A stretch of DNA of 43,414 nt. It comes from JAIRNF01 sp031550925. GTDB taxonomy: Bacteria; Bacteroidota; Bacteroidia; Bacteroidales; UBA932. Made by a program: the position numbers and the translations under genes. Location of the stretch: positions 1 to 43,414 of the forward strand of contig JAVBOE010000090.1 in the NCBI GenBank assembly GCA_031550925.1, given 5' to 3'. This document shows positions 33,078-41,880 of the stretch, one piece after another. Numbering within the stretch: position 1 is the first letter of the stretch; the number at the start of each line of letters is the position of its first letter. The notes beneath the pieces are model-generated. The model did not search any database and was not told where the DNA came from. It saw only the letters and a list, made by a program, of their open reading frames with translations.

Positions 33078-35417
33078 TTAGAACAGGTCGTCTTCCCCAT
33101 TTCCGGAGCTGTCTTTGGTATCACAATCCAGGTTAAAGCTTTCCATTCCCGGCGGAACGCTGAATCTATCTTGCGGTGTTATGCCTAACTTGCCGTTTTT
33201 CAGCACTTTCTGCATAAATAACCCCCATATAGGTAATGCCGCGTTTGAACCACCTCCGGTTGCAAGCGACTCGAAGTGAATACCTCTTTCTTCGGCTCCG
33301 ACCCACACTCCTGCGGTTATTTTAGGCATTGTTCCCATAAACCAACCATCCACCTGATCGTTAGATGTTCCGGTTTTACCTGCGACAGATCCTTCAGTAA
33401 CGTATAGCCTTCTTAGCCTTCCTGCTGTACCATGGTTTACCACACCTTGCATAAGGTTTATCATAAGGTAGGCAGTTTGCTCGCTGATAGCTTCTCTGCG
33501 TTCTTGGGCAAACGTAGCCAAAACGTTACCCATGTTATCCTCTATACGGGTTACATAAAACGGCTCGGTGTGTACCCCTTTGTTTGCATAGGTAGCGTAA
33601 GCCCCGACCATCTCGAATAGGGAAACATCCGAAGAGCCTAACGCTGACGCCGGAACAGGATCTACATAGCTTTTAATCCCCACTCTGTGGCACATATCGG
33701 CCAATGCTTGTGCGCCGTACTGACTTACCAGCCAAGCCGATATCCAGTTATTACTCATAGCCAATGCCCACTTTAGTGTTACAATTTTACCAATATCTTC
33801 TTCTTTGCCGGAGTTCTTAGGCTGCCATACATCGCCACTCGGTAGCGGCACTGATACGGGAACATTAGATACGGTTGTGCAAGGCGTTAAGCCTTCTTGC
33901 ATGGCTATAGTATAAAGAAACGGTTTTACTGTTGAACCTATCTGTCGTTTTACCTGGCGTACGTGGTCGAGCTTCATATAGCGGAAGCTTGGACTGCCAA
34001 CATACGCGAGAACATAGCCCGACTGTGGGTCCATAGCCATAAAACCGGCTCTCAGCTGAGTTTTATAGTATAGTATGGAGTCGCGCGGAGTCATGGTAGT
34101 ATCTACAGAGCCTTGCTTGTTCCAGCTGAAGACGGTCATCTCTATCGGAACATCAAAAGATTTTAGAATCTCGCTCTCCGATGCTCCTTCGGCTTTTAAT
34201 ATACGGTAGCGGTCACTTTGCTTTATTGCACGCTCCATAGCTCGTTTTACTTCATCGGCAGATGTTTTATTAGAGAAAGGAGGGCGCGTATTATTCTTTA
34301 CGCTTTTGGTAAACAGCGGTTGCAGCTCCTTACCCAAATGCTCGGTCACAGCTTCTTCGGCATACTGCTGCATTTTTGCGTTTATGGTAGTATATATTCT
34401 TAGCCCGTCGCGGTCAAGGTTGTAGGTTGTACCATCTGCTTTAGGATTTTTGGCGCACCAGCCATACAGTGGGTCGTTTGCCCACATTGTAGAATCTATA
34501 GAGTAATCGTACACGCTGTTATACTTGCTCTTGTCGGGCTTCTTTGCATACATTGTACGCTTTATCATTTCTCTGAAGTGTGGTGCTAATCCCGAGTTGT
34601 GGTCTTGCATAGAGTACATCGACATATCAATAGGGATGGCCGAAATGGAATCTTTTGCTTGTTGAGTTAAGTAGCCGTACTTATGCATTTGCGAGATAAC
34701 GCGGTTTCTGCGATCTAAGGCACGTTCAGGATTTCTGACGGGACTATACCAAGTAGGACCGTTTACAAGACCCACTAATAATGCCGACTCCTGAACGTTG
34801 AGTTCTCCGGGAGATTTTGCAAAAAATGTTTGTGCTGCCGAGCGAATACCAAACGCATTACTACCAAACGGAACGGTATTGAAGTACATGGCAATAATCT
34901 CTTCTTTGGTATAGTTACGCTCTAGCTTAACAGCTGTAATCCATTCTTTAAGCTTCTGTACCGAACGTTTTACAATATTTGCTTCGCGTTCTGAGTATAG
35001 GTTCAACGCCAGCTGTTGGGTTATAGTACTTCCTCCACCAGAGCGTTTATCTCCGCCCATCACGGTTCTTACCAATACGCGTCCAAGGCTACGAAAGTCA
35101 ATGCCGGAGTGATCGTAGAAACGGGCATCCTCTGTTGCAATAAGAGCGTCTACCAGATTTGGAGACAGCTCTTCGTAAGAAGTATAAGAACGGTTCTCGA
35201 TATGGAATGTTCCTAGCAAAACGCCATCAGCCGAAATAATCTCGGTGGCAAGCATACTCTTTGGATTTTCCAGCTCCGAGAAGCTGGGCATCGGACCGAA
35301 AACGCCAATGGATATGAGGATGATTAATAAAAATATCAGTGCAAATGGAAAAGCAACAACCCACCATAAGATGCGAATGATTTTTTTTCGGGGTACGGTC
35401 AAAATTTTTTTTGCCAT
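33078..35417 (-). CDS. Class A penicillin-binding protein (PBP1A-type)
   Basis: The 779-residue bifunctional enzyme polymerises and cross-links peptidoglycan in the periplasm. It has a basic N-terminus and one membrane helix (about 13-37). The glycosyltransferase-51 domain has catalytic Glu96 in ATEDARFYDHSGID, plus GGSTITQQLALNLY and RKLKEWITAVKLE-like motifs. The transpeptidase domain has Ser495 and Lys498 in GSTVKP, SNN (555-557) and KTG (681-683). The C-terminal tail is short and acidic. It is transcribed divergently from topA and downstream of nothing else on its strand. Confidence 0.95.
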   Translation of the reverse strand: MAKKILTVPRKKIIRILWWVVAFPFALIFLLIILISIGVFGPMPSFSELENPKSMLATEIISADGVLLGTFHIENRSYTSYEELSPNLVDALIATEDARFYDHSGIDFRSLGRVLVRTVMGGDKRSGGGSTITQQLALNLYSEREANIVKRSVQKLKEWITAVKLERNYTKEEIIAMYFNTVPFGSNAFGIRSAAQTFFAKSPGELNVQESALLVGLVNGPTWYSPVRNPERALDRRNRVISQMHKYGYLTQQAKDSISAIPIDMSMYSMQDHNSGLAPHFREMIKRTMYAKKPDKSKYNSVYDYSIDSTMWANDPLYGWCAKNPKADGTTYNLDRDGLRIYTTINAKMQQYAEEAVTEHLGKELQPLFTKSVKNNTRPPFSNKTSADEVKRAMERAIKQSDRYRILKAEGASESEILKSFDVPIEMTVFSWNKQGSVDTTMTPRDSILYYKTQLRAGFMAMDPQSGYVLAYVGSPSFRYMKLDHVRQVKRQIGSTVKPFLYTIAMQEGLTPCTTVSNVPVSVPLPSGDVWQPKNSGKEEDIGKIVTLKWALAMSNNWISAWLVSQYGAQALADMCHRVGIKSYVDPVPASALGSSDVSLFEMVGAYATYANKGVHTEPFYVTRIEDNMGNVLATFAQERREAISEQTAYLMINLMQGVVNHGTAGRLRRLYVTEGSVAGKTGTSNDQVDGWFMGTMPKITAGVWVGAEERGIHFESLATGGGSNAALPIWGLFMQKVLKNGKLGITPQDRFSVPPGMESFNLDCDTKDSSGNGEDDLF

Positions 35418-35496
35418 GAACTAAAACAGTTTATTCGAGCGAAAATACTAGAAAACTTCAGGGTTAAAAAATGCTAAAGTGGTTTTATTCAAACTA

Positions 35497-35504
35497 CAAA
35501 AGTA
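35497..35504 (-). promoter_or_regulatory. Promoter -7 box for the penicillin-binding protein gene
   Basis: TACTTTTG on the minus strand matches TAnnTTTG, 79 bases before the ATG at 35417. The divergent topA promoter is next to it. Confidence 0.45.
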
Positions 35505-35524
35505 GAAAATAAAATAAGAAAGTG

Positions 35525-35556
35525 TTTGACCATACCTTAATTTATGTTTTACTTTG
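35525..35556 (+). promoter_or_regulatory. Promoter for topA
   Basis: TTTG (35525-35528) is followed 20 bases later by TTACTTTG (35549-35556), a one-base deviation from TAnnTTTG. The ATG is at 35584. Confidence 0.5.
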
Positions 35557-35583
35557 CACATTATTTTCTAACTGAAAAGTCCA

Positions 35584-38016
35584 ATGCAAGAAAATTTAGT
35601 TATCGTTGAGTCGCCGGCAAAGGCAAAGACTATTGAGAAATTCCTAGGAAAAGACTACCATGTGGTATCAAGTTACGGGCATATCCGCGACCTTGTAAAA
35701 AAGGGAATGGGGGTAAATACTGAAAATAACTTTGAACCCGAATATGTGGTACCCGACGATAAGAAAAAAACGGTAACCGAGCTCAAGAAGCTGGCAAAAC
35801 AAGCAAAAATTGTCTGGCTGGCATCCGATGAGGACCGTGAAGGAGAGGCTATCGCTTGGCATTTGAAAGAGGTTCTTGACCTTGACCCTAAAAGAACAAA
35901 GCGAATTGTTTTCCACGAAATTACCAAAGATGCCATCTTAAAGGCTATCGAAAATCCTCGCAGCATAGACGATAATCTGGTTGATGCGCAGCAGGCTCGT
36001 CGTGTTCTCGACCGCTTGGTTGGATTTGAAATATCTCCCATTCTTTGGAAAAAGTTGAAACCATCGCTCTCCGCAGGTCGTGTTCAATCGGTTGCTGTAC
36101 GCCTGATTGTTGAGCGCGAGCGTGAGATAATGGCCTTTAAGTCTAGTTCGTCTTTCAAAGTTAGTGGAGAGTTTGCACCGGCGGATAAGGCCGAAAAGTT
36201 TAAGCTTAAAGCTGATTTAAATACAAAGTTTGATACGGAAAAGGCAGCAATGGCATTTTTAGAAAAATGTAAGGCTGCCAATTTTAGTATTACAGGTATT
36301 GAGAAAAAGCCTACTAAGAGAACGCCACCTCCGCCTTTTACTACATCTACTCTACAGCAGGAGGCAAGCCGCAAATTTGGCTATTCGGTTAGTCAGACAA
36401 TGATGATTGCTCAGCGTTTATACGAGGCCGGAAAGATTACCTACATGCGTACCGACTCAACCAACCTGTCGGATTTGGCAATGAATACCACCAAATCGAC
36501 AATTAAGAAGCTATACGGAGATAAATACTCGTATCCTCGCCAGTATAAAACCAAGTCGAAGTCGGCACAAGAGGCACACGAAGCAATCCGCCCAACCTAT
36601 ATGGATAATCAGGAGGTGGACGGTACCGCTCAGGAAAAGAGATTGTACGAGCTGATCTGGAAGCGCACTATGGCTTCACAAATGAGCGAAGCTAGCCTTG
36701 AAAAAACAATAGTTGATATTGATGTATCTACTGCAAGCGAGAAATTCCAAGCAACAGGCGAAGTTCTACTATTCGATGGATTCTTGAAAGTATATATGGA
36801 GTCGCATGATGATGAAAATGAAGAAAACGAAGAAAACACATCATTGCTTCCTCCTTTAAAGAAAGGACAAGCGTTGCTTGCAAATGAAATCGCGGCAACT
36901 CAGCGTTTCTCGCAAAGACCACCACGTTATACCGAGGCTGCCTTGGTAAAGAAGCTGGAGGAGTTAGGCATTGGTCGTCCGTCAACATATGCACCAACCA
37001 TCTCTACCATTATTAAGCGCGAGTATGTGCTTAAAGAAGACCGTCCGGGAGTAGAGCGTAAGTATAAGCAGCTTACGTTGAAGAAAGGAGATATTGCAAG
37101 CAAAGAACTGACTGAGATTACAGGTGCTGAAAAATCTAAGCTTTTCCCAAGTGACATAGGTTTGTTAGTTACCGACTTCCTTAAAGAATACTTCCAAGAT
37201 ATCCTCGACTATAGCTTTACCGCAACGGTAGAAGAGGAGTTTGATAAGATTGCGGAAGGCAAGCTTAACTGGACAAAGATGCTGCATAAGTTCTACAAAC
37301 CTTTCCATAAAGAGGTAGAAAAAACCCTTGAAGAATCTCGACCAACCAATGCCAACCGTGTACTGGGCGTTGATCCGAAAACAGGCAAGGAGGTATCTGT
37401 TCGTATTGGACGTTTTGGTCCTATTGCACAGTTAGGCGAAGCCGAAGGCGAAGAAAAGCCTCAGTACGCAAGCCTTTTAAAAGGTCAGCTGATAGAAACT
37501 ATAACGCTGGAAGATGCGCTACAGCTGTTTGAACTTCCACGTACATTGGGCGATTATGAAAGTAAGACGGTAGTTGCGGCAATCGGTCGTTTTGGCCCGT
37601 ATGTTCGTCACGATTCTAAGTTTGTATCGTTAAAGAAAGATATAGACGATCCTTATACAATTATCTTAGACCGCGCAATTGAGCTGATAGAAGAAAAGCG
37701 CAAAAAAGACAGCGAAAAAGTAATCAACGTTTTCGAAAAAGAAGGAATAGAAGTTCTTAATGGACGCTTTGGTCCTTACATTGCATTCGAAGGTAACAAC
37801 TACAAAATCCCTAAGACAGTTGATCCTAAAATGTTAACAGTAGAGGACTGTAAGAAGCTGATAGCCGATCAGCCTAAGGATAAAAAGGCAGCAACAAAGA
37901 CGGCAGGAAAAGCAACAACAAAAACGAAGTCGGTAGGTACTAAGACGAAGGCTGCTGCGGTAAAAACAAAAGCTCCGGCAAAAACAGCAAAGAAAACTAC
38001 AACTAAAAAGAAATAG
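35584..38016 (+). CDS. topA: DNA topoisomerase I
   Basis: TopA relaxes negative supercoils through a covalent tyrosine intermediate. The 810-residue protein starts with the TOPRIM domain (Glu9 in VESPAKA; DEDREGE at 82-88). The catalytic Tyr287 is in ITYMRTDST. Instead of C-terminal zinc fingers it has repeats of the GRFGP type (IGRFGPIAQL, IGRFGPYVRH, NGRFGPYIAF). It ends in a ~50-residue Lys/Ala/Thr tail resembling histone H1 tails. The divergent penicillin-binding protein and the lipoprotein seven bases downstream are neighbours; the latter may be co-transcribed. Confidence 0.97.
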   Translation: MQENLVIVESPAKAKTIEKFLGKDYHVVSSYGHIRDLVKKGMGVNTENNFEPEYVVPDDKKKTVTELKKLAKQAKIVWLASDEDREGEAIAWHLKEVLDLDPKRTKRIVFHEITKDAILKAIENPRSIDDNLVDAQQARRVLDRLVGFEISPILWKKLKPSLSAGRVQSVAVRLIVEREREIMAFKSSSSFKVSGEFAPADKAEKFKLKADLNTKFDTEKAAMAFLEKCKAANFSITGIEKKPTKRTPPPPFTTSTLQQEASRKFGYSVSQTMMIAQRLYEAGKITYMRTDSTNLSDLAMNTTKSTIKKLYGDKYSYPRQYKTKSKSAQEAHEAIRPTYMDNQEVDGTAQEKRLYELIWKRTMASQMSEASLEKTIVDIDVSTASEKFQATGEVLLFDGFLKVYMESHDDENEENEENTSLLPPLKKGQALLANEIAATQRFSQRPPRYTEAALVKKLEELGIGRPSTYAPTISTIIKREYVLKEDRPGVERKYKQLTLKKGDIASKELTEITGAEKSKLFPSDIGLLVTDFLKEYFQDILDYSFTATVEEEFDKIAEGKLNWTKMLHKFYKPFHKEVEKTLEESRPTNANRVLGVDPKTGKEVSVRIGRFGPIAQLGEAEGEEKPQYASLLKGQLIETITLEDALQLFELPRTLGDYESKTVVAAIGRFGPYVRHDSKFVSLKKDIDDPYTIILDRAIELIEEKRKKDSEKVINVFEKEGIEVLNGRFGPYIAFEGNNYKIPKTVDPKMLTVEDCKKLIADQPKDKKAATKTAGKATTKTKSVGTKTKAAAVKTKAPAKTAKKTTTKKK

Positions 38017-38023
38017 CTGGAGT

Positions 38024-38584
38024 ATGCGGGCAGTCATATTTTCTTTGTCGATACTTATTCTGTTTGCTGCATGCAAAAGTAATGCTAGTAAGGTAGCATC
38101 TGACCAGGATTTATCTAAAGGCTCTAGTGAAGAAATAGCTACAGATGCTGCTTTTGTTGATGAGTATGATGGGTATGAATATTTCGATTTGGCTCGTTAT
38201 TTAGTGGACGAAGAAGGAATACCCGCCGATAGCATTGCACATATCAGCACTACTTGCTTTGTACAAATATGGCGACCCGAGGTTAAAACATTTGAAGACG
38301 AAGAATCGGAAGAGGCAGAAGCATATTTTACTGCAATGGATGACTTGGTTTATTATATGTACGAGTCATCTGAGAAAATGAAAAACCTGGGGACGGCTGA
38401 TACCGCTATTCGTTCCCGATTTATAAAGTTTGATGTTGCCGGTAGTAGCTACCTTATTGTTGATACTGAAAAATGTGAACAGCAGGTGAATGCTCTACTG
38501 TATAAGAAGGGCAACAAGCCTTTGGTAATTGATATTACAGACGGAAATACCGGTAGAGAAAAATTATATTTAGGCATAAAATAA
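38024..38584 (+). CDS. Lipoprotein of unknown function
   Basis: The 186-residue protein has a lipoprotein signal with lipobox FAAC (Cys17). The mature part is acidic (EVKTFEDEESEEAEAYFTAMDD near the middle) without a motif I recognise. It starts 7 bases after topA and is followed 27 bases later by an arginase-like gene, so the three probably form one transcript. Confidence 0.75.
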   Translation: MRAVIFSLSILILFAACKSNASKVASDQDLSKGSSEEIATDAAFVDEYDGYEYFDLARYLVDEEGIPADSIAHISTTCFVQIWRPEVKTFEDEESEEAEAYFTAMDDLVYYMYESSEKMKNLGTADTAIRSRFIKFDVAGSSYLIVDTEKCEQQVNALLYKKGNKPLVIDITDGNTGREKLYLGIK

Positions 38585-38611
38585 TTCAGAGAATATTCAA
38601 TAAACATTTAT

Positions 38612-39694
38612 ATGTTACCATTTCGTTTTACTGATAGCAGTTTGTGGCAAGATTTAAGAGGACAATCCGGTTCGTTAATCGGAAATAGAATAACCTTTGC
38701 CGACAGTGCTTTTCAATGGAGCGATCTTGAACGTTTTGGTGTTGTTCTGCTGGGTATAGAAAATAATAATAACGCTCTTTTAAATAGCATACGCAGACAT
38801 TTTTATAAGCTATACTTCCATAACGATAAGCTTAACCTGATCGATTTAGGTAATATCTCAAATGAGGCGGATGTTGTTTCAGACTGCTTATTTAATTTGC
38901 TTAAATCTAACATGCTTACAATTCTGCTGAATCCTTCGTCAGAAATACTTTCCAGCACATATTCTCAGGCGGTAAAAATCAGCAAAGATATTTCTATTAC
39001 GTCCGTTGCCGGTGATGTTTCTGTAGAAGAACTATCAGAGTTTTTTGCAAATAAAGATCCTAAGTTGACACGCTATACGGCATTAGGATATCAAACGTAT
39101 TTTGCTAATCCGCAGTACCTAAAATTGCTAAGTAAGCAGAATTGCGAACATATGCGCTTGGGTATAATTCGTAATAAAATTATTGATGCTGAGCCAATAT
39201 TACGAGACACACATATACTCAACATAAATATGAATGCTGTTAGAGCCAGCGATGGCGGCTCTGAACAGCAGGCTTCTCCTAATGGATTATATGCGGAAGA
39301 GTTATGCCAGCTGGCATGGTATGCAGGTAAAGGAGAATCGCTAGGGCTATGTGCGGTTAGCGGTATAGATGAAAAAGATTTTAGCGAAACAGCTACAAAC
39401 CTTATAGCCCAAACACTTTGGCACTTAATTGATGGTTTTTCTGTCCGCAAAAAAGAACTGCCTACCGGAGATAATATAAAGCGTTTTATTATTGATAGAG
39501 GTAAAGCCGGAGAGGAACTGGTCTTTTTCCAAAGCAGCATTACCGGACGTTGGTGGATGGCTATACCTGTTGTGGGACAAGAGTTGGACAGCTATGTTGT
39601 TGTTGCCTGCACCTACGATGATTACCAAAAAGCATCTGCGCACGAAATTCCTGACCGCTGGTTATTCTTCTACCAGAAGCTGAATGGAATCTGA
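38612..39694 (+). CDS. Arginase/formimidoylglutamase-like protein, probably inactive
   Basis: The 360-residue protein follows the ureohydrolase layout seen in Bacteroidota formimidoylglutamase-like genes: YTALGYQTYFANPQYL, then INMNAVRASDGG, then SPNGLYAEELCQLAWYAGKGESLGL. The metal-binding Asp pair of active enzymes (F-D-x-D/S-A-I-R-x-SD) is replaced by Asn206 and Asn208, and I see no GGDHS or DAHxD motif. So it is probably catalytically dead and may bind a ligand. It lies close to the T9SS genes and topA, an association reported for this family in other Bacteroidota (from memory; to be checked). Confidence 0.7.
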   Translation: MLPFRFTDSSLWQDLRGQSGSLIGNRITFADSAFQWSDLERFGVVLLGIENNNNALLNSIRRHFYKLYFHNDKLNLIDLGNISNEADVVSDCLFNLLKSNMLTILLNPSSEILSSTYSQAVKISKDISITSVAGDVSVEELSEFFANKDPKLTRYTALGYQTYFANPQYLKLLSKQNCEHMRLGIIRNKIIDAEPILRDTHILNINMNAVRASDGGSEQQASPNGLYAEELCQLAWYAGKGESLGLCAVSGIDEKDFSETATNLIAQTLWHLIDGFSVRKKELPTGDNIKRFIIDRGKAGEELVFFQSSITGRWWMAIPVVGQELDSYVVVACTYDDYQKASAHEIPDRWLFFYQKLNGI

Positions 39695-39699
39695 TTAAT

Positions 39700-39736
39700 G
39701 TGATGATATGTAAATGTGCTAATATGAGAATGAAAA
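39700..39736. repeat. AT-rich TAATATGNGAATGAAA tract
   Basis: Words GATATGTAAATGTGCTAATATGAGAATGAAAAG after the gene end match the tracts at 9180-9230 and 18835-18918. Confidence 0.45.
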
Positions 39737-39747
39737 GCAGTAGTACG

Positions 39748-39822
39748 TTTACCCCCAACCCCCTAAAGGGGGCTTTAAGTTTGCATTTCTGAAAAGTCCC
39801 CTTTAGGGGATTTGGAGGTTGT
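39748..39822. repeat. Inverted repeat, CCCCTAAATCCCC family (copy 2)
   Basis: TTTACCCCCAACCCCCTAAAGGGGGCTTTAAG faces CTGAAAAGTCCCCTTTAGGGGATTTGGAGG; the arms are imperfect. It resembles 7199-7274 throughout, including the loop words. It separates the convergent arginase-like gene and dnaG. Confidence 0.8.
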
Positions 39823-39836
39823 TGAGCGGTTTAAAT

Positions 39837-41774
39837 TTACAGAATTGTTCTCTCTAGTTCTTGCGAAAACTTACGTCTATGCTCGTTTAGCAAAGAAATT
39901 TGTTTTATCAGTAGTTGTGTTTTTTCCGCATCTTTGGCTTTACTCGACTCATCAAGCTGCTCGATGAACTTAGATATAGCTTGATTCACAATTTTTACTT
40001 TATACACAGCAATGGCCTTTGGTACGGCGCGTTGTAGTCTATCTTCCTCTTCTTCCATTATCCCTTGACGCTTACGCCATAAGTTGCTTAAGCTGTATTC
40101 TTCCGATAAAAGGTTAACGGTCAGTTCGCAAATTTTTTCGTCCGGATTATTGATGAAATGCTTTACAGATATAGAAACATTGCCGGATAGAAGTTTTTCG
40201 TATTCGTCGAATATTTGTTTGTACTGCAAATTTTGCAGCTCCAGCTTATCATTCTTAAGCTGGTCTATTATGTAGTGCGCAACTGTTTCGGTTTGGTCTA
40301 GTTCATTTACAAACAGAACTTTTTCGCCATACTTGAGCAGGTAATAAATCAACTCTTTTTCTTGTTCGTCGCAGTATATACCGGTAACAAAATCAGGTAT
40401 GGGCTGGCGATAATCCCTTTGTTGTTCGGTTGTTTGAGCAGATTCGTTTGTCTGAATGCTTACTTCTGTCAGCCGCTTTCTTCTTCGTTGAGATACTTCG
40501 GTAAACAGCATCCCTTCGTCTGCATCAAGCATCCTGCTACACTCTTTGATATATACGCTGCGCGTAATATTGTCGGGAATGATAGAAATTGACTTTACAA
40601 TATCGGTAATAAGTGCTGCTTTTTTTAGGGGATCATTTTTTGCATCATCAAGCAGCAGCTTTGTTTTGAACGAAATGAAGTCTTGTTCGTTATTATTAAT
40701 ATACGATTGTAGATCTTCTATCGAATGTTTACGCGAGAATGAATCGGGGTCGTCTCCGTCCGGTAGCAACAGCGATTTTACGTTCATCCCCTCTTCCAGC
40801 AGCATATCTATACCTCTTAGCGAGGCTTTAATACCTGCCGCATCACCATCATATAATACGGTAACGTTTGGAGTAAAACGCTTAATAAGTCTAATTTGCT
40901 CAACAGTTAACGATGTTCCTGATGATGCAACCACATTCTCTATACCCGCTTGATGCATTGAAATTACATCGGTGTAGCCCTCTACCAAATAGCACTTATT
41001 GTATTGTGTAAGGGCTTTTTTAGCAAAGAAAATCCCGTAAAGGCTTTTGCTCTTAACATAAATATCCGATTCGGGAGAGTTAAGGTACTTTGCCGTATTC
41101 TTATCCGCTTTCAACGTTCGTGCGCCAAAAGCAATAACACGCCCGCTAACCGAGTGTATGGGAAACATTACACGGCCGTAGAAACGGTCAATTAATCCGT
41201 CATTTTTCTCAATAGAAAGCCCTGTGCTAACAAGAAATTCTTTTTTGTAACCCTCTTTTAATGCCGCTTTAGAAAATTCGTTACGAGAATCGAGGCTATA
41301 ACCCAGCTGAAACTTATTGATAGTTTTTAGAGAAAAACCACGTTCCTTAAAATAGCTTAGACCTATAGATTTTCCTTCACCGGATTTATTCAGAATATCA
41401 GAGAAATACTGTTGAGCATAGGATGAGAGCACCATCATACTTTCTCTGTCGTCGTTTTGGTGCTGTTCTTCAGTTGATAGCTCTCGCTCTTTTACCTCTA
41501 TGTTGTATTTCTTGGCAACAAATTTCAGCGCATCTACATAGTTCAGATGCTCGTGTTCCATAACAAAGGTTACCGCATTACCGGCTTTACCACAGCCAAA
41601 GCATTTGTAAATACCTTTAGCAGGCGATACCGAAAAAGACGGAGTTTTTTCGTTATGGAAAGGACAGCATCCCATGTAGTTGCTTCCCCGCTTCTTAAGG
41701 GAAACGAATTCGCTGACAATCTCTACAATATCGGCGCTGTCGTATATTTTATCAACTGTTGCCTGGTCAATCAT
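39837..41774 (-). CDS. dnaG: DNA primase
   Basis: DnaG makes the RNA primers for replication. The 645-residue protein starts with a CHC2 zinc finger (Cys37, His40, Cys58, Cys61), then TOPRIM motifs LVEGYTDVISMHQAG and LYDGDAAG. The C-terminal helicase-binding region is more variable. It is transcribed convergently with the upstream cluster and divergently from manC. Its -7 box is only five bases from the ATG, so the mRNA may have almost no leader. Confidence 0.97.
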   Translation of the reverse strand: MIDQATVDKIYDSADIVEIVSEFVSLKKRGSNYMGCCPFHNEKTPSFSVSPAKGIYKCFGCGKAGNAVTFVMEHEHLNYVDALKFVAKKYNIEVKERELSTEEQHQNDDRESMMVLSSYAQQYFSDILNKSGEGKSIGLSYFKERGFSLKTINKFQLGYSLDSRNEFSKAALKEGYKKEFLVSTGLSIEKNDGLIDRFYGRVMFPIHSVSGRVIAFGARTLKADKNTAKYLNSPESDIYVKSKSLYGIFFAKKALTQYNKCYLVEGYTDVISMHQAGIENVVASSGTSLTVEQIRLIKRFTPNVTVLYDGDAAGIKASLRGIDMLLEEGMNVKSLLLPDGDDPDSFSRKHSIEDLQSYINNNEQDFISFKTKLLLDDAKNDPLKKAALITDIVKSISIIPDNITRSVYIKECSRMLDADEGMLFTEVSQRRRKRLTEVSIQTNESAQTTEQQRDYRQPIPDFVTGIYCDEQEKELIYYLLKYGEKVLFVNELDQTETVAHYIIDQLKNDKLELQNLQYKQIFDEYEKLLSGNVSISVKHFINNPDEKICELTVNLLSEEYSLSNLWRKRQGIMEEEEDRLQRAVPKAIAVYKVKIVNQAISKFIEQLDESSKAKDAEKTQLLIKQISLLNEHRRKFSQELERTIL

Positions 41775-41778
41775 GTTA

Positions 41779-41786
41779 CAAAAATA
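41779..41786 (-). promoter_or_regulatory. Promoter -7 box for dnaG
   Basis: TATTTTTG on the minus strand matches TAnnTTTG and is 4 bases from the ATG at 41774, so transcription would start at or next to the start codon. Confidence 0.35.
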
Positions 41787-41803
41787 TATAAATCATCGAT
41801 TCA

Positions 41804-41837
41804 TTTGGGATAAACCATCCCAATTAAGCTACCTTTG
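41804..41837 (+). promoter_or_regulatory. Promoter for the mannose-1-phosphate guanylyltransferase gene
   Basis: TTTG (41804-41807) and TACCTTTG (41830-41837) are 22 bases apart. The start codon is 43 bases downstream. Confidence 0.6.
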
Positions 41838-41880
41838 TGCATATCTTGACAAATTAACGTAAACACAATAATCCATTGAT

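Noticed and set aside
39091..39540. Minus-strand frame opposite the arginase-like gene
   Set aside because: Shadow frame without protein features.
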